A DNA stretch of 22,577 nt from Gemmatimonadaceae bacterium (GTDB lineage: Bacteria; Latescibacterota; UBA2968; UBA8231), in contig PBSR01000206.1 of NCBI GenBank assembly GCA_002726335.1, forward strand, positions 1-22,577. Direction: 5' to 3'. Numbering within the stretch: position 1 is the stretch's first letter; the number at the start of each line of letters is the position of its first letter. The notes beneath the pieces are model-generated. The model ran no database searches and had not been told where the DNA came from. It saw only the letters and a list, made by a program, of their open reading frames with translations. Below are positions 1 through 10,300 of the stretch, piece after piece. Both the position numbers and the translations under genes were made by a program.

Positions 1-91
1 CGCGGTGCCATTCACCTGGACCGCCACTGCAGATTCGATCCTCGCCAAGGTTAAGAGACTTTGTGAGCGAATCTCTGAGACACGACACTAG
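1..91 (+). CDS. C-terminal end of an upstream operon gene (partial, unidentified)
   Basis: Reading from base 2, one frame stays open for 29 codons and stops with TAG at 89-91, two bases before the oppB-like start codon. The tail includes FTWTATADSILAKVKRL and ends in ETRH. The two-base gap is typical of genes in one operon, and oppB-like genes are very often preceded by the family 5 solute-binding protein, so this could be the end of that protein. The visible stretch is too short to recognise a family, and a chance open frame cannot be ruled out. No promoter or Shine-Dalgarno for a fresh transcript start is obvious between 1 and 93, which fits read-through from upstream. Confidence 0.45.
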   Translation, partial: AVPFTWTATADSILAKVKRLCERISETRH

Positions 92-93
92 AG

Positions 94-1077
94 ATGCTCA
101 ACTACATCATTCGACGTCTGTTGATCATGATCCCGACGCTGGCGCTGATCTCCGTCCTGGTGTTCACGATCATCCAACTGCCGCCGGGAGATATCATCAC
201 CTCGCGACTGATGCTGCTGCAGCAGCAGGGGGTGGATGTGTCGGCGGAGGCCATCGACGCGATGCGCGCACGGTACAACCTGGATGACCCCCTGTACATA
301 CAGTACTTCCGCTGGATCGGTGGTTTCCTGCAGGGGAACCTGGGCTACTCCGTGCAGCACGGCCAGTCAGTGAACAACCTGATCTGGGAGCGGCTGGGCT
401 ACACGCTGCTGCTGACGTCGACGGCCACGCTGTTCGCCTGGCTCGTCGCCTTCCCTGTGGGCGTATTGTCAGCGTTGCGTCAATACTCGGTGTTCGACTA
501 CGTGGCGACGGTACTGGCCTTCCTTGGTCTGGCGACGCCGAATTTCCTGCTGGCCCTGGTGCTGATGTACCTGGGTTACTCCTGGTTCGGTATTCCCATC
601 GGCGGCCTGTTCTCGCCTGAGTTCGCCGCCGCCTCCTGGGGCTTCGACAAGACCATCGACCTGCTCAAGCACTTGTGGATTCCAGCTGTTGTGCTGGGTA
701 CCGCCGGCATGGCGGGTCTGATGCGTGTGATGCGGGCCAACCTGCTCGACGAACTGGGCAAACCCTACGTGCAGACCGCCCTGGCCAAGGGCCTGCATCC
801 GACTCGCCTGGTCATCAAGTACCCCATGCGGATCGCCATCAACCCCTTCATCAGCACCGTGGGCTGGCTGCTGCCGCACCTGATCTCCGGAGCCGCCATC
901 ACGAGCATCGTGCTCAGTCTGCCGACGACGGGGCCGCTGCTGCTGGAGTCGTTGCGGAACCAGGATATGTACCTGGCGGGATCTTTCCTCATGATGCTCA
1001 GCACACTGACCGTGGTGGGCACATTGCTGTCCGACATCCTGCTGGCCATGATCGACCCAAGAATTCGCTATGAGTAG
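94..1077 (+). CDS. Opp/Dpp-type ABC transporter permease (OppB/DppB-like)
   Basis: Inner-membrane permease of a peptide/oligosaccharide-type ABC importer (327 aa, normal for OppB/DppB). The start MLNYIIRRLLIMIPTL is the classic N-terminus of the family, a short basic stretch running into TM1 (about residues 9-29). A periplasmic segment follows (about 30-100), then further TM helices at about 103-127, 135-163, 193-212 and the C-terminal 100 residues. The cytoplasmic EAA coupling loop, which docks on an ATPase subunit, is at about 219-234 (DELGKPYVQTALAKGL). The C-terminus IDPRIRYE is also typical. No strong Shine-Dalgarno precedes the ATG, and translation may be coupled to the gene ending at 91. 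It overlaps the next permease by 8 bases. Substrate cannot be told from the permease; peptides, nickel or oligosaccharides are all known for the family. Confidence 0.95.
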   Translation: MLNYIIRRLLIMIPTLALISVLVFTIIQLPPGDIITSRLMLLQQQGVDVSAEAIDAMRARYNLDDPLYIQYFRWIGGFLQGNLGYSVQHGQSVNNLIWERLGYTLLLTSTATLFAWLVAFPVGVLSALRQYSVFDYVATVLAFLGLATPNFLLALVLMYLGYSWFGIPIGGLFSPEFAAASWGFDKTIDLLKHLWIPAVVLGTAGMAGLMRVMRANLLDELGKPYVQTALAKGLHPTRLVIKYPMRIAINPFISTVGWLLPHLISGAAITSIVLSLPTTGPLLLESLRNQDMYLAGSFLMMLSTLTVVGTLLSDILLAMIDPRIRYE

Positions 1078-2215
1078 CGGCGTTCCTCATCACGCAGACA
1101 CCGTGTCCGTCGAGGCTCCCACCGACGGTCAGGATCTCGCCTTCGCCTCGCAATGGCGGTTGATGTGGATCCGGTTCCGGCGCCACCGCCTGGCGATGGC
1201 GGGGAGCGGTGTACTGCTCGTGCTCTACTTCGGTGCTGTGTTCTGCGAGTTTCTCACGCCGCAGTCACCGGGACAGCGCCACCGCAGCTACGTGCTTTGT
1301 CCTCCTCAGGAGATCCGGTTCGTCGACGCCGGGGGTTCTTTCCATCTCCGTCCCTTCGTCTACGGGGTCAAACTGCGCGGCGACGCCGGGGATTGGCAGC
1401 GTGAGTACATACCTGACGAGTCGATGATGTATCCGATCCATTTCTTCACGCGGGGTCCGGAGTACGAACAGTGGGGCCTGTTCTCGGCCAGCTTCCATCT
1501 GTTCGGTGCCGCGCCCGAGGCGCCCCTGTTCCTGTTTGGCACCGACGAGTTGGGTAGGGATCTGTTCACACGGATTCTCTACGGGTCGAGGATCTCGTTG
1601 ACCATCGGCCTCGTCGGCGTGGCGCTGACGTTCTTCATCGGCATCCTCCTCGGGGGGGTGGCGGGGTATTTCGGCGGCTGGATCGACATCATCGTGCAGC
1701 GCGGCATCGAGATCATCATGGCCGTACCGCAGCTGCCTCTGTGGATGGCTCTCAGCGCGGCGCTGCCGGCGCATTGGCCACCGCTGCACGTCTACTTCGG
1801 TATCACCATCATCCTGTCCTTCATGGGTTGGACGGGTCTGGCCCGCGTCGTGCGCGGCAAGTTCCTGACGATGCGCGATGAAGACTTCGTCGTCGCCGCC
1901 CGTCTGGCGGGGACCCACGAGATCAGGATCATCTTCACCCATCTGCTGCCCTCCTTCCTCAGCCACGTCATCACCTCGGCGACGCTGGCAGTTCCGGGCA
2001 TGATTCTGGGAGAGACGGCGTTGAGCTTCCTCGGCATCGGCCTCCAGGACCCGGTGGTCAGCTGGGGCGTGCTGCTGCAGAAGGCGCAGAACTTCCAGGC
2101 AGTCGTGATGGCGCCCTGGCTGCTGTTGCCCGGGACCTTCGTCGTGTTCGCCGTGCTCGCCTTCAACGTCGTCGGCGACGGCATGCGCGACGCCGCCGAC
2201 CCCTACGCCAACTGA
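1070..2215 (+). CDS. Opp/Dpp-type ABC transporter permease (OppC/DppC-like) with enlarged periplasmic loop
   Basis: Second permease of the importer (381 aa; ordinary OppC/DppC proteins are nearer 290-320). Residues 30-44 (WRLMWIRFRRHRLAM) match the amphipathic N-terminal segment of the family and TM1 lies at about 43-62. Next comes a long non-membrane insert of about 90 residues (65-155), rich in Tyr, Phe, Arg and Asp. The family signature FGTDELGRDLFTRILYGSR (156-174) follows, then TM helices at about 176-204, 212-232, 241-258 and the C-terminal region. The EAA loop is at about 268-290 (DEDFVVAARLAGTHEIR). ALSFLGIGLQDPVVSWG near residue 315 and the ending GMRDAADPY are diagnostic. The gene overlaps oppB by 8 bases and its TGA shares one base with the next ATG (TGATG). 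The long loop resembles that of YejE-type subunits and may contact the binding protein; that role is inferred. Confidence 0.95.
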   Translation: MSSGVPHHADTVSVEAPTDGQDLAFASQWRLMWIRFRRHRLAMAGSGVLLVLYFGAVFCEFLTPQSPGQRHRSYVLCPPQEIRFVDAGGSFHLRPFVYGVKLRGDAGDWQREYIPDESMMYPIHFFTRGPEYEQWGLFSASFHLFGAAPEAPLFLFGTDELGRDLFTRILYGSRISLTIGLVGVALTFFIGILLGGVAGYFGGWIDIIVQRGIEIIMAVPQLPLWMALSAALPAHWPPLHVYFGITIILSFMGWTGLARVVRGKFLTMRDEDFVVAARLAGTHEIRIIFTHLLPSFLSHVITSATLAVPGMILGETALSFLGIGLQDPVVSWGVLLQKAQNFQAVVMAPWLLLPGTFVVFAVLAFNVVGDGMRDAADPYAN

Positions 2216-3264
2216 TGAGCGAGTCGATGCCTCACAGTTCCGGCGCCGTACCGCTGCTGGAAGTCCGTGACCTTCGCGTCCGGATCGAGCGCGATACCGG
2301 CGTCGTCCGACCGCTGAACGGCGTCAGCTTCCGCATCCATGAAGGCCAGTCGGTGGGTATCGTCGGCGAGAGCGGCTGCGGCAAGACGATGGCCTCCAAT
2401 GCACTGCTGCGTATCCTGCCGCGGCGCGCCGAGATCACGGGAGGCTCGATGGAGTTCAGCACGAAGTCCGGTGACCGCATCGATCTGGCTGCCATCGACC
2501 CGATGAGCTCGCGTATGCGACAGATCCGTGGCGGCGAGATCTCGATGATCTTCCAGGAGCCGATGACGGCCTTCTCTCCGGTGCACACGGTCCACGATCA
2601 GATCGCGGAGATGATCCGGCAGCACGACGCGGATGCGGACGAGGAGCAACAACGGCAGCGGGTCGTGGAGTTACTCGACCTGGTGGGCATCCCCAACCCG
2701 GAGGTCCGCGCCGACGACTACTCCTTCCAGCTGTCAGGCGGTATGCGGCAACGGGCAATGATCGCCATGGCGCTGGCCAGCAGTCCCCGTCTGTTGATCG
2801 CGGACGAACCGACGACGGCCCTCGACGTGACCGTGCAGGCAAAGGTGTTGAAGTTGATCGAGAGGATGCAGCGGGAGCTGAACCTCGGGCTGATGCTGAT
2901 CACCCATGATCTGGGTGTCGTGGCGCACATGGTGGGGTTCGTCTACGTGATGTATCTCGGGCGTGTGGTGGAAGAAGGGCCCGTGGAGGCGATCTTCGAC
3001 GAGCCGAAACATCCGTACACGGCGGCGCTCCTGCGGTCGATCCCCAATCTGGCCTCCAGGTCACAGCGACTCGAGCCGATCGAAGGCAATGTTCCCAGCG
3101 CCGATCGGCTGCCGACGGGCTGCCCCTTCCACACGCGATGCACCGAGAAGGTGGGCGACGTCTGCCACCAGAGGATGCCGGCGCGCGCCGACATGGGAGC
3201 GGGCCACGCCGTCAGCTGTTTCCAGCACACGGACAACAGTCTCGAGAGTCCCGACAATGGCTGA
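2215..3264 (+). CDS. Opp/Dpp-type ABC transporter ATPase (OppD/DppD-like)
   Basis: Cytoplasmic ATPase (349 aa, usual length) that powers the importer together with the next gene product. All nucleotide-binding motifs are intact: Walker A GESGCGKT at 51-58, Q-loop Gln114, signature LSGGM at 173-177, Walker B LLIADEP with catalytic Glu198, and switch His231. After the ATPase core comes the C-terminal domain specific to this family (KHPYTAALL at about 265-273). It contains four cysteines at 303, 309, 317 and 335 in the pattern C-x5-C-x7-C-x17-C. In some members of the family such cysteines hold an iron-sulfur cluster. Translation is probably coupled to oppC through the TGATG overlap. The gene ends inside the next one, whose ATG lies 8 bases before this gene's end. 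Confidence 0.96.
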   Translation: MSESMPHSSGAVPLLEVRDLRVRIERDTGVVRPLNGVSFRIHEGQSVGIVGESGCGKTMASNALLRILPRRAEITGGSMEFSTKSGDRIDLAAIDPMSSRMRQIRGGEISMIFQEPMTAFSPVHTVHDQIAEMIRQHDADADEEQQRQRVVELLDLVGIPNPEVRADDYSFQLSGGMRQRAMIAMALASSPRLLIADEPTTALDVTVQAKVLKLIERMQRELNLGLMLITHDLGVVAHMVGFVYVMYLGRVVEEGPVEAIFDEPKHPYTAALLRSIPNLASRSQRLEPIEGNVPSADRLPTGCPFHTRCTEKVGDVCHQRMPARADMGAGHAVSCFQHTDNSLESPDNG

Positions 3265-4324
3265 GCTGGCGGCCGACACGATCCTTCGGGTGGAGGGGCT
3301 GAAGAAGCACTTCCCGGTACGGCGCGGCCTGCTGCAGCGTGTCGTCGGCTCGGTAAAGGCCGTTGACGACGTCAGCTTCAGTGTGCAACAGGGCCGGACC
3401 CTCGGGCTGGTGGGTGAGAGCGGCTGCGGCAAGACGACGACGGGCCGGATGATTCTGCGGGCACTGGAGCCGACCGCTGGGAACGTCTGGTTCCGCAAAG
3501 CCGACGGCCAGGTGGTCGACATGGCGTCGCTACCGGGAGATCAGGTCAAGGAAGCACGCCGTGACATGCAGATGATCTTCCAGGATCCGTATTCGTCGCT
3601 GAATCCACGCATGCCGGTGATGGATCTGATCTCTGAGCCGCTTCGGGCGCGACGCTGGGGTGCTGCCGACTGCGAGTCACGCGTCACCGAGCTGATGCAG
3701 CAGGTAGGTCTCGATCCACGCATGATCCGCAGGTATCCACACGCCTTCTCCGGAGGCCAGAGGCAGCGGATCGGTATCGCCCGCGCCCTGGCGCTGGAAC
3801 CCTCTCTCATCGTTGCCGACGAACCGGTGTCCGCTCTCGACGTCAGCGTGCAGGCGCAGATTCTCAACCTGCTGCAGGAGTTGCAGGCTGACCTGGGATT
3901 GACGCTGGTGTTCATCGCCCATGACCTGAGCGTCGTGCGCTACCTGTGCGATCACGTGGCGGTGATGTACATGGGCCGTATCGTCGAGCAGGGGGAGACG
4001 GAATCGCTGTTTACTGCGCCGAAGCATCCCTATACCGCGACGCTGCTGCACGCCGCACCGGCACCAGACCCCCACGCACCGTGGATGGAAGAGATCGACG
4101 AGGTCGAGACCGAGGGTGAGGACACAGCAGCGCCGGTGGCGATGGACGGGACTGCAACCCCGGCCGGGTGCGCCTTCGCTTCACGGTGTGCTCACGCGTC
4201 TGCCGTCTGCCGACAGGAGGCGCCGCTCCTTGCAGACATGGGGATCCTCGACGAGACGACCGATGCCGCACCGCACCGGGTCGCGTGCCACCATGCAGAG
4301 GAGCTCGAGCTCCACGGTGTCTGA
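3257..4324 (+). CDS. Opp/Dpp-type ABC transporter ATPase (OppF/DppF-like)
   Basis: Second ATPase of the importer (355 aa). The frame is open further upstream, but ATG 3257 gives [20 protein letters not shown], the normal OppF/DppF N-terminus, and an 8-base overlap with oppD like the other junctions here. Motifs are complete: Walker A GESGCGKT 53-60, Q-loop Gln109 followed by [10 protein letters not shown] (a strong OppF/DppF marker), signature FSGGQ 164-168, Walker B LIVADEP with Glu189, and His222. The C-terminal domain carries cysteines at 305, 311, 318 and 344. Between the KHPYT motif (256-260) and these cysteines lies an acidic stretch at about 276-293 ([12 protein letters not shown]) that looks like a flexible linker. 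This is the last gene of the operon; its stop is 26 bases from the stop of the convergent gene and no hairpin terminator is visible in that gap. Confidence 0.96.
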   Translation: MAELAADTILRVEGLKKHFPVRRGLLQRVVGSVKAVDDVSFSVQQGRTLGLVGESGCGKTTTGRMILRALEPTAGNVWFRKADGQVVDMASLPGDQVKEARRDMQMIFQDPYSSLNPRMPVMDLISEPLRARRWGAADCESRVTELMQQVGLDPRMIRRYPHAFSGGQRQRIGIARALALEPSLIVADEPVSALDVSVQAQILNLLQELQADLGLTLVFIAHDLSVVRYLCDHVAVMYMGRIVEQGETESLFTAPKHPYTATLLHAAPAPDPHAPWMEEIDEVETEGEDTAAPVAMDGTATPAGCAFASRCAHASAVCRQEAPLLADMGILDETTDAAPHRVACHHAEELELHGV

Positions 4325-4350
4325 GCCTGGTGCTCTCAAGCATCGCGAAT

Positions 4351-7300
4351 TCACATCATCGTGATCCGGTTGCCTGTGCCTCCCAGCAGGTAGTCCAGCA
4401 CGAGCCAGGTACCCGCCGACACGGCCTCACCAAGAATCAGGCCAAGGAAGAGCGGTTTGAGCCGCAGGTACGTGCGGGTGCCGCCGTACTTCATGATCTG
4501 GCTCTTGGCGCCCCAGCCGATGAACACGGCGAACCAGATCTGACCGGTGAGCCAACCGTTGCTGATGATGAAGCCGATGGGGTGCAGCGGCCACCAGGCG
4601 AAACGGTACTGGGCGCCGATGAGCATCGCCTCGATGGCGGCGCCCAGCCCGGTGAACCCCCAGCCTCGCCAATCCGGTCCCACGGGTTGCCGTACGTGTC
4701 GGGCCATGTCGTTGAAGAGGCGGTTGGCCTGGTCGTTCATGAGGAACTTGTCGAGGTTGACGCCCCCGTGCGTATGCGCCAGGTCCAGCGTCATCCAGGT
4801 GGCTCCCGCCAGGCTGACGGTGACGGCGATCAGCATCCCCCAGAACAGGCGTCCCTTCGGTCCCCGGACGGCCTCGGCCAGTTTCAGACCGTTCGCGGTC
4901 ATGATCATCGGGAACAGCCGCATCTCGCCCTGCCACACGTATGTCAGGGCCAGAGCGGCCAGGCCCTTGGCGCCGATCAGCGTACTGCCGACTCCCGAGA
5001 TTACGACGAAGGCGGAGATCATCGGCGCTCGTGCCGTGGCGACACCGGCGGTGGCGATCACCCGGGTGACGAGGATGTAGAACACGATGCAGGACAGCAG
5101 GAAGGCGGGCAGCACGATCAGGGGGATACCGGAGGCCCAGAGCCAGATGGAGACCACGGCAAAGCTGACAGCGAGGCCGATGACGGCGAGTCGGTACGGC
5201 ATGAGCTCTTCGGCATCATCCACCGCGTCTCCGTGGACCGTGTTGTTCCAGACGTCGCGCAGGTGGCGGCGAGCCATCCACAGGCCAACCAGGACGAAGA
5301 CGAAGCAGGCGCCGGTGGCCTGGTGTGCGAGATCCGCTGTCGAGCCGAGGGAGTAGAAGCTCAGCTGCTCCGTGGGGGCCACGCCGAACTTGGTGAACAG
5401 CGTGTCCTGCAGCCGACCCAACACGAAGAAGACCCAGATGCTCAGACTGATATCGAGGCTGACGAGATAGGAGATCCCGACCCAGGCGTAGTTGGTGAAC
5501 AGGGACAGACTCAGACCTTCGAGGATCTCCAGCGAACCGAAGGAGGGAGTGAACAGCACCGGGACGGCGGGGATGTAGTGGTGCAGACCTTTCAAGCCGA
5601 GCAGGACGAAGGGGACCCCGAAACCAACCCACATGAGCGGCCGGTGCAGCAGCGTCGGCATGCCGCTCCGGGAGCCCTCGTCACGGCCGACAATGGCCAG
5701 CGGCAGCTGCACCATCGGGTATTCGAGCCGCTCGTGGATCGACCACTGTCGGTGCAGGATCACGTTGAGGCAGATCATCATCAGGGTCAGGGCCATGAAG
5801 AACAGGTACCACGATCCCAGCGGCGCCAGCCAACTCACCCAGGGTATCGACTGCCCGGGGGCCAGACCTTCGTGCAGTACGATCGCCGCCTCGGCGTCGG
5901 GCAACGACCAGGCGGGCAGGTGTTCACCATAGAGCTCGACCCAGTGGTTTGCCGATGTCGCGTAGTACAGGTAGCCGGCCAGGACCGGGATCAGGTAGCC
6001 GACGAAAGACTGGTTGGGAACCGTCGCCGCGAGGGTCATCATGATGTAGATCAGGATGAGGTCGGGCACGGGCAGCCGCAGCCGGCGGCGGGCGAGAAAG
6101 ACACCAAGGTTGGCCACGGCGACGATGACGAAGAAGTAGAAGATCGCCATCGGAGCGGTACTGTTGAGCGTCATCCGGGAGCCCTTCAGGAAGAACTCAC
6201 CGTAGGTTGCGCCCACGCCTACCGCCAGGCACATGGCGGCGCCAACGGCGAGTCCCTTCACCGAGAAGGGAGATCCTGTGGGCTGCGATTCGGTTGCATC
6301 CGTCGGTATGGACGCCACGTCAGTGACGGGGGTCTCGGGTACTGTCTCCGACTCGAGTTGTCGTGCGCCCTCGATCCGGTGTCGCGCGCGCTCTCCAGCG
6401 GGCAGGGCGTTCCAGATCAGCAGCTGCTTGCGCAGCCGCTGAAAGAAGGGCCGGTTCAATCGCTGCCAGTGAAACCGCTCACCGCTGTGGCGCCGGATAT
6501 CGATGAACACGGCGTACATGCCGCGGGCGCCCTCGGCGGGTCTCAGCTCGATGCGGACAGCTTCACTGACGCCCAGGTCATACGGCGAGAGCCAGAGCCG
6601 GAATGTGAGGTGGTAGCGAGCTCCATCCGTATCGATGTCCCGCCGCAGACTCAGATCCTCGGTGTAGGTGTTGCCTGAGATGGCACCGGCGTGCGATTCG
6701 AAGTAGGAGTACAGAAAGCCGCCCATGCCGACCACGTCGGCCTCGCTCACATTAAACGGGAACGGCAGGTACCAGTGGTCTCCCTCCGGTGGGGGCGGGC
6801 GCCAACGGGGGGAGGCTTCCGGTGTCGCCATGGCAGCGGCCAGACGCGCCGGGTAGATGGTGGACACCAGGACCACGGCGATCACTCCTGACGAAGAGAC
6901 CATGGCGGCCACGGACGAGTAGTTGAGGGAAATCCCTGCCATCAGGCCGAGGGCCTGCAGCAGACGTCCCAGCCCCTGGCCCGCCAGGTAGCCCAGGGTC
7001 ACGCCGAGGATGGCGAAGACGCAGGCTTCGGCGAAAAACAGAACGGCGATATGCAGCGGCGACAGTCCGACAGAGGAATAGATGCCGATTTCCCGCCAGC
7101 GCTCGTACACGGCGCCGAGCATGGCATTCAGGACGATGAGAGCGGCGATCAGTGCCGGCACGACCAGGCGCGACAATCCTTCCACGGACGTGAGACCGAC
7201 GGAGGAGTAGCGCACGACGTGCCGTCCACCGGAACCATCGAGAACCGAGGCGAACAAGGTCGTGGAGATACGCTCCAGGTAGTCTTCGATGTGGAGCGTT

Positions 7301-10300
7301 TCATCGATTCCGGTGTCGAAGTCGATGGCGACAGAGCGCAGCGAGCCATAGGTAGAAACGTGCGTGCCGAAAGGCAGGATCACGACCCGGTCGGCGGGCA
7401 GATGCACGAAGTTTCTGCCCACGTCCATCTCCATCAGCTCGAGCTCGTCCATCATCTCGGCGCCGGGGGGCAGAGTGGACAGACGCCGGTCGATGGGCGT
7501 CAGACTGCCGCCGTCGATATCGAGCAGGCTGTCGAGCAGCGCTTCGTCGAAGATGCCGCGCAGCTGCATGTCGACGCCCCAGACCCGGACCGATACACGG
7601 CCGACGTCGGCAAACTCCAGTCCCAGGTCGCGGGCAACTGTCCCTGGCAGAAGACAGCTGCGCTCAGCGTTGGACTCGAAGAAGCTGCCTGCCAGGATCG
7701 TGCTGTCGATCCCGGAGATGGCGGCCTCTGTGGGCATCATGCCGATGATGCCCAAAACCTCGGCGACAGAGTCGGCGTGACGGACCTCCAGCGATCGGGC
7801 ACCCTCGTGGTCCTGCACCGACCAGGAGCGGGCTGCCAGCGTCGCCACTGGCTCGAAGTGGGTCTGCAGCGACTCGAACTCCGTGATGTCGAGAGACTCC
7901 CAGTTGTGGCTGCGGGCCAGCGCCCCCGAGCGGGTGGCGTCTGCATCGACGGCGAGGGTGACGAACCGGGTCTGGCGTGGGAAGGAGGTGAAGGACATGA
8001 CGGAGAACGTGAGCAAGGTCAACGTCGTCAGCGTCAGGGCGGAGCGCAGGGGCCGCCGCCGCATGTTCGATATGCCCAGCATGAAGGCCGAGTAGGCGGC
8101 ACCGAAACGGGAGATGTCGGCCTGGTGCACGGCGCCGATGCGCGCCCCGATATCGCGGGTGACCCGGGAGAAGCGCGAGCCGATCATGACCAGCACGAAC
8201 AAAGCGATGGCCATGATGGCGAAGCCGAGAAAGATGACGACTGGCTGGGCCAGCTGGAAAGCCGGATGGATCTGTGACAGGACCAGCCACAGGGCCAGCA
8301 TGATCGCCGCAATTCCGGTCAGCTGACGACGAATGTCGACGGCGGCAATTAGCAGTCTCTCAGCGAAGAACACCGCCGGGATCAACAGGGACAGGACGAA
8401 AACCATGCCGCTGATGATGTCGTTCAGCGAGGCCAGCAGCTCCGGGTAGACCCGGGATTCCAGCCCGAGGGCCTTGCGGCTGAGGGCGATGTAGCGATCC
8501 CAGCGCAGGTCCTTTCGGGCCTGCCCGGCGTCTTCGGTCAGCTGTGCGGTCGCGGCGTGCAGGCGCTCGAGCCAGGGCGAGCGGATGCCGTGGGCGCTCA
8601 GCCTGTTGAGGCGGTACTCGTCAAGCTGCCACATGTCCTTTGCCGCCGCGAGCGTGGTCTCGCCGATGTCGTCGTCGCGCAGCAGGAAACCCCTGCCACG
8701 GGCCTCGGCCTCGGACTCGTGGCCGTCTGCGTTCAGCAGCAGGATCGGCTCGGACTCGCCGAGCACGAGCCGGACACGGTCACGCCACTCGGCACCCCGG
8801 CCCCCGAACACGAGGCCAACCGGCTCCTCCTCGTAGAAGCTCAGGGCTCGGCCGTGCTCACGGGGCGGGGCGCCGCCCGCGTCGAACAGGCGCAGCGATG
8901 CCAGTGACCTCAGGCCGCGAGGGCTGATCAGGGAGTAGAGTGGCCGGGGCACCGTGCGGAACATGACGAGAGTTCTTTCCTGCGAACTGAACTCCACACG
9001 CATGGGAAGCTGTCCATCCCGGTCGGCCTTGCCGTGATGGGGCTCCGAACGCTTGCTCAGGTCGGGTGCCATCGCCACCCGTCCGGACACCGGTTCAAGG
9101 CTGTAGGCCGCCCCGTACCAGAAGTCGCGATTGACGCCACGGAACGTGACATTGCCGTGCTCATCGGCGATGGCGTAACGCTGCCCCATGACACCGCTGA
9201 CCTGCTTGTCAAACCCGGACAGCATGACGACGGCGCCCGGCACCGCGCCATCGGGGATCTGGCTTCGACGCGGGAAGGTCCGGGCCCGAACCCGGACTTC
9301 CGTCAGCTGATCGGTAATTGCCCTGGCGAGGGGCTGGGTACCACTGTAGAAGGATGAGTCCGCCAGCGCTCGGCGCAGCACTTCACGCACCAGTCCGGCC
9401 TGCCCGGCCACATTGGTGAAGCCGGCGATCTGCGGACGGTCCAGCGGGGTGAACGGCTTCTGTCGGAGGTCGTTGACGGTTGCCAGGGTCAGGGACGGAA
9501 CGCCAGATTCCAGCGCGACTTCACCGTCTGTCACCAGTTTCTGCGGCACGTAGGTCAGCCAGTCCCGTCCGCGCAGAGGCGTGATGCCGTTGACGAAGGC
9601 TCGACCCGGGTCGCGGCCCTGCTCGATGGCCACGTCGGCACCGTGGCGGCTCAGGACGCGTGAGTAGGGCAGAAACAGCCGCTTGAGAGCGAATTCGTCG
9701 GTGTTGTTCCAGTACCCCACCTCGTCAGCACCGGCCGACAGCTCCAGGCCGATGAACAGGTCCGGCGGGTCACCGTCCAGTCGCTGCCTCTGCCGCCGGT
9801 CGAGGAGGCGGGCCATCCCCTGGTTGGCCTGGAAGTGTGCGGACAACGCGACGATGCGCGTCTCCCGGGGGCCTGGACGACGGGCCAGATGGCGGGCCGT
9901 CTCCAGCAGACAGGCGATGCCGGAGGCCGTCTCGGCGCCTGGATCCAGGGCGGGCACCACCGACGAACCGTCATAATACGCGTGCAAGAACACGGACGAG
10001 GCGGTGGTCGAAGCCGCTGTCCCGGGCACGGTGGCGCTGATGTTCCACGTCGGCCTCGACTCCCAGTCCATCCGGCCGCTCAGCTCTACAGGAATCTGCC
10101 CGCCGCCATGCAGTCGCCGGCGCAAGGCCGTGCCGGCATCGCGGTCGATCCAGAAGCGCGGTATGTCCACCGGGATGTAGCTGAACTTCCGGTGCGCCTC
10201 GTACGTCGTCGTCTCTTCGGGTTCGATGAAGATGATGGCCCGCACGCCGAGAGCGGCCAGGTTCAGCCACCGCAGCTGACTGTTGAACTCCATCAGCGCG

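Noticed and set aside
4325..4350. Bidirectional terminator between the convergent oppF-like and fusion genes
   Set aside because: Only 26 bases, with no inverted repeat or T-run visible.
4168..6678. Plus-strand open frame of 836 codons opposite the fusion gene
   Set aside because: Translation is dominated by Asp, Gln, Gly, His and Arg with no domain pattern, as expected for the antisense of GC-rich membrane-protein codons. The minus-strand frame has coherent TM helices.
7051..8277. Plus-strand open frame of 408 codons
   Set aside because: It lies entirely opposite the FtsX region of the fusion gene, with GC-driven composition and no recognisable motif.
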